Source of the DNA: Chloroflexota bacterium
Lineage (GTDB): Bacteria; Chloroflexota; Limnocylindria; Limnocylindrales; CSP1-4
Assembly: GCA_025935655.1 (NCBI GenBank)
Contig: JAICUV010000032.1
Location: 1-19,210 of the forward strand
Length of the DNA stretch: 19,210 bases
Reading direction: 5' to 3'
Shown here: in pieces, positions 15,579 through 19,210 of the stretch
How positions within the stretch are numbered: position 1 is the stretch's first letter
Layout: each line of letters begins with the position of its first letter
Position numbers and translations under genes: made by a program
Notes under the pieces: generated by a model
What the model was told of the DNA's origin: nothing
Database searches by the model: none
Seen by the model: the letters and a program-made list of their open reading frames with translations, nothing else

Positions 15579-15607
15579 ACTCTACCACGCGGTCCACCGC
15601 GGTCCCG
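15579..15607 (-). promoter_or_regulatory. Possible valS promoter
   Basis: TAGAGT at 15584-15579 on the minus strand matches TANNNT and lies 8-10 nt before the first base of T-box Stem I, where the transcript must begin. The -35 region (about 15607-15602, CGGGAC) is weak. Position relative to the leader is the main support. Confidence 0.5.
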
Positions 15608-15794
15608 GTGCCTTCCGGGAGGGCGCCAGCGTCATCGGCGCGGTCGCTGCCCCAAGCCACGCAGCCCCAGCGGCGTGGGTCCGCTGGCAATGCGCGTGAC
15701 GAATGCCTCTGGCTGGGCGCCAGCCTGCGCGGGACGATCAGGATCGGCGACGCGCCGGGGCCGTCAGCGCGTCCGCCGGAAAGGGGGCGACCCG
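15608..15794. other. Intergenic stretch between the valS leader and the lipoprotein gene
   Basis: About 190 nt with open frames but no plausible small protein, RNA gene or clear -10/-35 pair. It should contain the promoter of the plus-strand lipoprotein gene and upstream elements of the valS promoter. Apart from these expectations I see nothing definite. Confidence 0.4.
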
Positions 15795-16271
15795 ATGGGC
15801 ACCCGGTGCTTGCGGCTCTTCGCCTGCCTCGGTGCAGGCTTCCTTCTCACCGCCGGCCTCGCGGCCTGCGAGGGTGCCCTCGTGATCCCATCCGGCGCCC
15901 AGACCGTCCACGCCACCGTCACCCACGGCTCGGTGCGGCTCGAACCGGCGATCGTCCATGCTGGGATGGTCTACATCACCGTCGACTCCGACGGCGCGGA
16001 GCTGGTGATCATCGGCGGGGGCGGCGCCGGGCCTGCCGGGCTCACCGGGCTGACGGACGAGCGCCTCGACGCCGTCGTGCATGGCGACCTGGCCTCCACC
16101 TACGTGGGGTCCGGCTTCCGGAGCGGCGGCGAGCTGGGGAACGCGAGCGAGCTCGGCGAGCTGTCGGCCGGGAAGTTTCTGTTCCTGCCCGACGGGATCG
16201 TCGCCCTGGAGCCGGGGGCCTACGACTCCATCCCCCTCGATGCCACGGCTGTCCTCGAGGTCGTGCCCTGA
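15795..16271 (+). CDS. Small secreted lipoprotein, cupredoxin-like pattern
   Basis: Protein of 158 aa. ATG at 15795-15797 follows AAGGGGG about 8 nt upstream. The N-terminus is a lipoprotein signal peptide: a short basic region (MGTRCLRLFA), a hydrophobic core (CLGAGFLLTAG) and lipobox LAAC at 22-25, so lipid attachment at Cys25 is expected. The mature part begins with a beta-rich segment, SVRLEPAIVHAGMVYITVDS, like the first strands of cupredoxin-type domains in which an 'xPxxVxAGxVxFxVxN' pattern recurs. The expected copper ligands (His/Cys/Met cluster) are not obvious, so metal binding is doubtful. The remainder (GAGPAGLTGLTDERLDAVVH, then LSAGKFLFLPDGIVALEPGA) has no motif I recognise. 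Open frame upstream of this start overlaps the valS leader and is not coding. Confidence 0.78.
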   Translation: MGTRCLRLFACLGAGFLLTAGLAACEGALVIPSGAQTVHATVTHGSVRLEPAIVHAGMVYITVDSDGAELVIIGGGGAGPAGLTGLTDERLDAVVHGDLASTYVGSGFRSGGELGNASELGELSAGKFLFLPDGIVALEPGAYDSIPLDATAVLEVVP

Positions 16272-16280
16272 AGACAGTCG

Positions 16281-16336
16281 CCGTCCGGCCCGCGGACGGG
16301 CATGCAGGGTCCGAGGGCCGCGTCGTCGGCGACGAC
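16281..16336. terminator. Hairpins between convergent genes, possible terminator without U-tract
   Basis: CCGTCCG (16281-16287) and CGGACGG (16293-16299) form a perfect 7-bp stem with a 5-nt loop. A second stem, GTCGTC/GACGAC (16322-16327 with 16331-16336), follows. Neither has a clear U-run on either strand. They lie between the stops of the convergent lipoprotein and membrane protein genes, where a bidirectional terminator would be expected. Confidence 0.35.
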
Positions 16337-16369
16337 TGAGCAGGCTGATCTAGCGCTCGCCGATGCCGT

Positions 16370-17122
16370 TCACCCTCCGGCCGGCGTGCGGGCCGCCCGG
16401 GAGCGTGCCTGCTCGCGACGCAGGATGAACAGGCTGACCACGGCGACCCAGGCGGGCAGGAGGAGCAGGACCCAGTCGAGGAACGTGATCACCAGCAGCA
16501 GGACGAGCCCCAGCACATAGCCGGTTACGGCGAACCACACGGGGAAGGTGCGCGAGCGCAGTCCGAGCGTGGAGATCGAGATCACGCACACGGCCGCGGC
16601 CTTCGTTGCCGAGATGAAGAACAGCGTGTAGCCGATGGCGCGGATCGTCTCCATCTCCGCGCCGGAGGGGATGTCGAGACCGAGGTAGCGGACGCCGACG
16701 GCCGGCGCGCCGGCGATCGCCGCTCCCACGAACAGCATGGCGACGAACAGCACCCCGCTGCCGAGGAACACGGTCCCGAAGAAGCGGTCCTCCCGCTCGC
16801 CGACCTGGTCCCGGATGACGGCGACGAACCACAGGAACATGATCCCGGCGAACGGGACCAGGTACAGCGAGGCGATGACGTAGGACTGGTCGGCGCCCGC
16901 GGCGAACAGCGCGCGGAGCTCCGCGTCGCCGGCGGTGGTGATCGGCGAGGTCCGGATCAGGACGAGCGCCAGCGTGAGCAGCGCCGCGAACAGCATCCCG
17001 GCGACGCTCGCGGCCCAGGGTGCGCGGAGGGTGGCGCCCGCGTCCTCGATCACGGCGAGCGTGGAGGCGTCGGCCGCCCCGACCGGAGCAGTCGATCCGT
17101 TCGGGAGATCGGGTCGGCTCAT
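16370..17122 (-). CDS. Six-helix integral membrane protein of unknown function
   Basis: Protein of 250 aa from ATG at about 17122-17120 (MSRPDLPNGSTAPVG), chosen because GAGGTG lies about 7 nt upstream. A start at 17161 or 17242 in the same frame lacks a usable ribosome site. After a roughly 35-residue polar N-terminus there are six hydrophobic helices: SVAGMLFAALLTLALVLI, YVIASLYLVPFAGIMFLWFV, FFGTVFLGSGVLFVAMLFVG, AIGYTLFFISATKAAAVCVI, VWFAVTGYVLGLVLLLVITF and WVLLLLPAWVAVVSLFIL. A short basic C-terminal tail (RREQARSRAARTPAGG) should be cytoplasmic. No transporter, enzyme or receptor motif is recognised. It is divergent from the antiporter gene across about 175 nt and convergent with the lipoprotein gene. 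Confidence 0.8.
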   Translation of the reverse strand: MSRPDLPNGSTAPVGAADASTLAVIEDAGATLRAPWAASVAGMLFAALLTLALVLIRTSPITTAGDAELRALFAAGADQSYVIASLYLVPFAGIMFLWFVAVIRDQVGEREDRFFGTVFLGSGVLFVAMLFVGAAIAGAPAVGVRYLGLDIPSGAEMETIRAIGYTLFFISATKAAAVCVISISTLGLRSRTFPVWFAVTGYVLGLVLLLVITFLDWVLLLLPAWVAVVSLFILRREQARSRAARTPAGG

Positions 17123-17297
17123 TGCGGCACCTCGAGCGGTGGGGCGGACGGCGGCGGTCATCCTCGTCGTGCGCCGGTGACCTGCGCTCGGGATCGCCCG
17201 AAGGGGATGATGCGCCGGTCGACGCGCCGACGGATGCTCCACGCGTCGGGGCGCGCCTGAGGGGTCTCATGGCCGGCCCGCGCCCGGAGGAGGGATC

Positions 17298-17954
17298 GTG
17301 CTGGCACCGCTCACCGTGATCGCCGTGGCCGTGCTCGCGTACGCCCTGCTCTCCGGCCGTCTCGCGAGCACCGTCGTCACGGCGCCCATCTTCTTCGCCG
17401 CGATCGGGCTGATCGCGGGACCGGTCCTCGGCATCGTCGTGATGGAGCCCGGCGACGAGGCCCTCACCATGCTCCTCGAGGCGGCCCTCGTGATGGTCCT
17501 GTTCGCCGACTCCTCGAGCCTCGACGTCCGGCACTTCACCCGCGAGCGGAGCCTGTCCGAGCGCCTGCTGGGGCTCGGGCTGCCACTCACGATGGTCCTC
17601 GGCGCGGTGGTCGCGTCGATCCTCATTCCGGGGATCGCCCCGTGGCAGGCGGCGCTCGTCGGCATCATCCTGGCGCCGACGGATGCGGCCCTCGGTCAGG
17701 CCGTGGTCGCGAATCCGCGGGTGCCGGCGCTGGTCCGCAACGCGCTCAACGTGGAGAGCGGGCTCAACGACGGGCTCGCGCTGCCGTTCGTCACGATCTT
17801 CCTGACGGTGGGCCTGGTCGCCTCCGGGATGGAGGGCGAGCTGCACGCCATCCAGACCCTGCTGCTCGCCCTCGTGGGATCGTCGGCCGTCGGCGTCGCG
17901 CTGGGTGTCGGGGGCGGCCTGCTGATCCGCGGCGGCGCGGCGCGAGACTGGTGA
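17298..17954 (+). CDS. Na+/H+ antiporter (CPA1/NhaP type), N-terminal half before frameshift
   Basis: Fragment of 218 aa from GTG at 17298, with GGAGGAGG just upstream. It has about seven membrane helices and the conserved CPA1 core: APTDAALGQAVVANPRVPAL (the Thr-Asp ion-binding region) and NALNVESGLNDGLALPFVTI (the ExxxNDG motif). CPA1 antiporters exchange Na+ or K+ for H+ across the membrane and normally have 12-13 helices in one chain of 400 aa or more. Here the frame ends with GGAARDW and TGA at 17952-17954, about halfway, while the next frame continues the same protein without a gap. One extra G in CTGGTGACC at about 17950 would read ...RDWVTGRWLP... and join the halves. Read alone, this fragment lacks the C-terminal helices and is probably non-functional. 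Confidence 0.85.
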   Translation: MLAPLTVIAVAVLAYALLSGRLASTVVTAPIFFAAIGLIAGPVLGIVVMEPGDEALTMLLEAALVMVLFADSSSLDVRHFTRERSLSERLLGLGLPLTMVLGAVVASILIPGIAPWQAALVGIILAPTDAALGQAVVANPRVPALVRNALNVESGLNDGLALPFVTIFLTVGLVASGMEGELHAIQTLLLALVGSSAVGVALGVGGGLLIRGGAARDW

Positions 17955-18565
17955 CCGGCCGCTGGCTCCCCATCTCGCTGGTCGCGCTCGCCGCCGCCGC
18001 CTTCTCGGTGGCGGATGCGTTCGAGGCGAGCGGCTTCCTCTCGGTCTGGGTGGCTGGCCTGACGACCGGGATGATGATCCGCGGCCACGTCCCGGAATCG
18101 AACTTCCACCTCTCCGAGCAGCTGGCCGAGCTGCTCGCCGCGATCGGCTTCTTCCTCCTGGGCGTGGGCCTCCTCGGCCCGGTCGTCGGGCGCGCGACAC
18201 CGGTCACCGTGGTCTACGCGGCGCTCAGCCTCACGCTGGTCCGGATCCTGCCCGTCGCACTCTCGCTGCTGCGGACCGGGCTTGCCCGGCCGACCGTGCT
18301 GTACGTCGGCTGGTTCGGACCCCGCGGCCTGGCATCGATCGTGTTCGCGGGCCTCGTGGTCGAGTCGGCCGTGCCCGGGGCGAGCACGATCGCCGACGTC
18401 ATCCTGCTCACGGTCGCGATCAGCCTCGTGGCCCACGGCGCGACCGCCGCCTGGGGCGCCCGGCGCTACGCCGACTGGTTCGGCCGCGCCTCGGCCGCGG
18501 ACCCGGGGATCCCCGAGGCGGCGGCGCCCGCCGGGCCGTCGAAGGCCGCGGCGCCGCGGGGCTGA
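17951..18565 (+). CDS. Na+/H+ antiporter (CPA1/NhaP type), C-terminal half after frameshift
   Basis: Open frame of 204 aa if begun at GTG 17951-17953, which overlaps the TGA of the first half (GTGA). It carries about six membrane helices: WLPISLVALAAAAFSVADAF, GFLSVWVAGLTTGMMIRG, LAELLAAIGFFLLGVGLLG, TVVYAALSLTLVRILPVALS, WFGPRGLASIVFAGLVVES and DVILLTVAISLVAHGATAA. The GPRG segment is typical of the C-terminal CPA1 domain. No Shine-Dalgarno precedes the GTG, so it looks like a continuation of the upstream gene rather than a separate one. The polar tail (about 180-204) is Ala/Pro-rich. The two halves together (about 423 aa, 13 helices) equal one normal antiporter. Confidence 0.83.
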   Translation: MTGRWLPISLVALAAAAFSVADAFEASGFLSVWVAGLTTGMMIRGHVPESNFHLSEQLAELLAAIGFFLLGVGLLGPVVGRATPVTVVYAALSLTLVRILPVALSLLRTGLARPTVLYVGWFGPRGLASIVFAGLVVESAVPGASTIADVILLTVAISLVAHGATAAWGARRYADWFGRASAADPGIPEAAAPAGPSKAAAPRG

Positions 18566-18588
18566 CGCCTGCGCGACGCAGCCGGGGC

Positions 18589-18703
18589 CAGGCGCGCGGG
18601 TCACGTGCGCGGGCCAGGCGTGCGGTCAACGCGCGCGAGTCGCGGCCGGGTCAGGCGCGCTGGTCAGGCGCGCGAGTCACGTGCGCGGGTCGGGCGGCCG
18701 GAC
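18589..18703. repeat. Degenerate 13-nt tandem repeat, about nine units
   Basis: Units begin at 18589, 18602, 18615, 18627, 18641, 18652, 18665, 18678 and 18691, with lengths 11-14 nt and consensus near CAGGCGCGCGGGT. The units at 18602 and 18678 share CACGTGCGCGGG. The array fills the space between the convergent antiporter and methyltransferase genes and runs into the last codons of the methyltransferase. Confidence 0.75.
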
Positions 18704-19210
18704 CGCCGGGCGGTGGGCGACCGCGCCGTAGATCGAGCCGAGGAACCGGCTGGGCACGCTGTGCAGCCGCTCGGGCTCGTCGAACCCGGCGCCACGGACG
18801 AGGCCGCCCAGCCGCCGGAACGAGATCGGGTGCGGGACCCAGGGGTTGCCGCGATCGGCGTCGTACTCCACGACCACCAGGCGGCCGCCCGGCCGCAGCG
18901 CGCCGTGGATCGACGCCAGGACGGGCGCGACGCGCTCGACGAAGTGCAGGCTGTTCGCGGCGAGCACCCCGTCGAACGGACCCGCGGGGAGGCCGGCGGA
19001 GAAGTCGCCGATGACCGTCTCGAGCGTCGTGTCCGGAAAGCGGTCGTCGACGCGCGCCGAGAGCTCGGTGAGCGCCCAGCGGTCGAGGTCAACGGCCACG
19101 ATGTCGCCGGCCCCGCCCAGCACGTCCGCGAGCGCGAGAGTGAACTCGCCGTCGCCGGCCCCGAGCTCCAGCCAGCGCTGCCCCGCACCCTCGACCCCGG
19201 CCCGGATGAG
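18677..19210 (-). CDS. Class I SAM-dependent methyltransferase, 5' end beyond right edge
   Basis: The frame is open to the right window edge; 177 residues are visible with the stop TGA at 18679-18677. SAM-binding motif I is WLELGAGDGEFTLALADVLG (GAGDG), followed by IVAVDLDRWALTELS (acidic end of strand 2), FDGVLAANSLHFVE (motif IV region) and LRPGGRLVVVEYDADRGNPW (motif V/VI region). It transfers a methyl group from S-adenosylmethionine; the substrate cannot be told. An internal GTG at 19123 would cut off motif I, so the real start is upstream of the window. The last codons, RPPDPRT, are built from the 13-nt repeat array. Its neighbour across the repeat is the convergent split antiporter. Confidence 0.88.
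   Translation of the reverse strand, partial: LIRAGVEGAGQRWLELGAGDGEFTLALADVLGGAGDIVAVDLDRWALTELSARVDDRFPDTTLETVIGDFSAGLPAGPFDGVLAANSLHFVERVAPVLASIHGALRPGGRLVVVEYDADRGNPWVPHPISFRRLGGLVRGAGFDEPERLHSVPSRFLGSIYGAVAHRPAVRPPDPRT

Noticed and set aside
15309..15794. N-terminal extension of the lipoprotein through the valS leader
   Set aside because: The extension is antisense to the T-box and would bury the signal peptide; ATG 15795 has a ribosome site and a lipobox at the right distance.
17935..17960. Programmed ribosomal frameshifting in the antiporter
   Set aside because: No slippery heptamer or strong downstream hairpin is visible at the junction; an indel explains the data more simply.
16350..18200. 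A 616-residue minus-strand frame over the membrane protein and antiporter
   Set aside because: Shadow of both genes, Arg-rich and without motifs or membrane helices.

Overview
The window is very GC-rich, strongly G/C at third codon positions, and densely packed with genes. It reads as ordinary chromosome of a high-GC bacterium. Two traits bear on lineage. A FhaA-FhaB-RodA-PbpA block is best known from Actinomycetota. The valS leader is a T-box with a Rho-independent terminator (transcriptional control), whereas actinobacterial T-boxes are mostly translational and precede ileS. Together these favour a high-GC Chloroflexota lineage (Limnocylindria-like) over Actinomycetota; this is inference and was not tested by any search.

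Region 1 (1-7736, all minus strand) is a cell-envelope locus. In transcription order it has fhaA (DUF3662 + FHA), fhaB (membrane anchor + FHA), a rodA/ftsW-type SEDS glycosyltransferase and a class B penicillin-binding protein. The fhaB-rodA and rodA-pbp junctions are 4-nt GTGA overlaps. A small membrane protein gene follows. After a roughly 200-nt gap comes a second set: a MoxR AAA+ ATPase, a DUF58 protein and the N-terminal membrane part of a probable transglutaminase-like (TgpA-type) protein that runs off the left edge. The Ser/Thr kinase and phosphatase that accompany this block in Actinomycetota are absent here.

Region 2 (7737-12529) begins with a divergent promoter region and a plus-strand gene for a protein with Cys clusters at both ends and a long Ala/Pro/Glu-rich middle. 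Convergent to it is a minus-strand set read from about 11850: a 247-aa unknown protein with a C-terminal zinc ribbon, an FmdB-type zinc-ribbon protein, a small MerR/excisionase-type HTH protein and a YihY/BrkB-family membrane protein. A plus-strand LURP-one-related gene is divergent from this set.

Region 3 (12548-15600) is valS with its valine T-box leader: Stem I, a GUC specifier, the antiterminator box and a terminator hairpin are all visible.

Region 4 (15795-19210) holds a small lipoprotein gene, a six-helix membrane protein of unknown function, a CPA1-type Na+/H+ antiporter split into two reading frames (most likely by a one-base deletion), a 13-nt tandem repeat and a 5'-truncated class I methyltransferase gene.

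The best-supported regulatory element is the valS T-box. The least explained items are the double-ended Cys-cluster protein, the 247-aa zinc-ribbon protein and the split antiporter. I saw no rRNA, tRNA, CRISPR array or insertion sequence.
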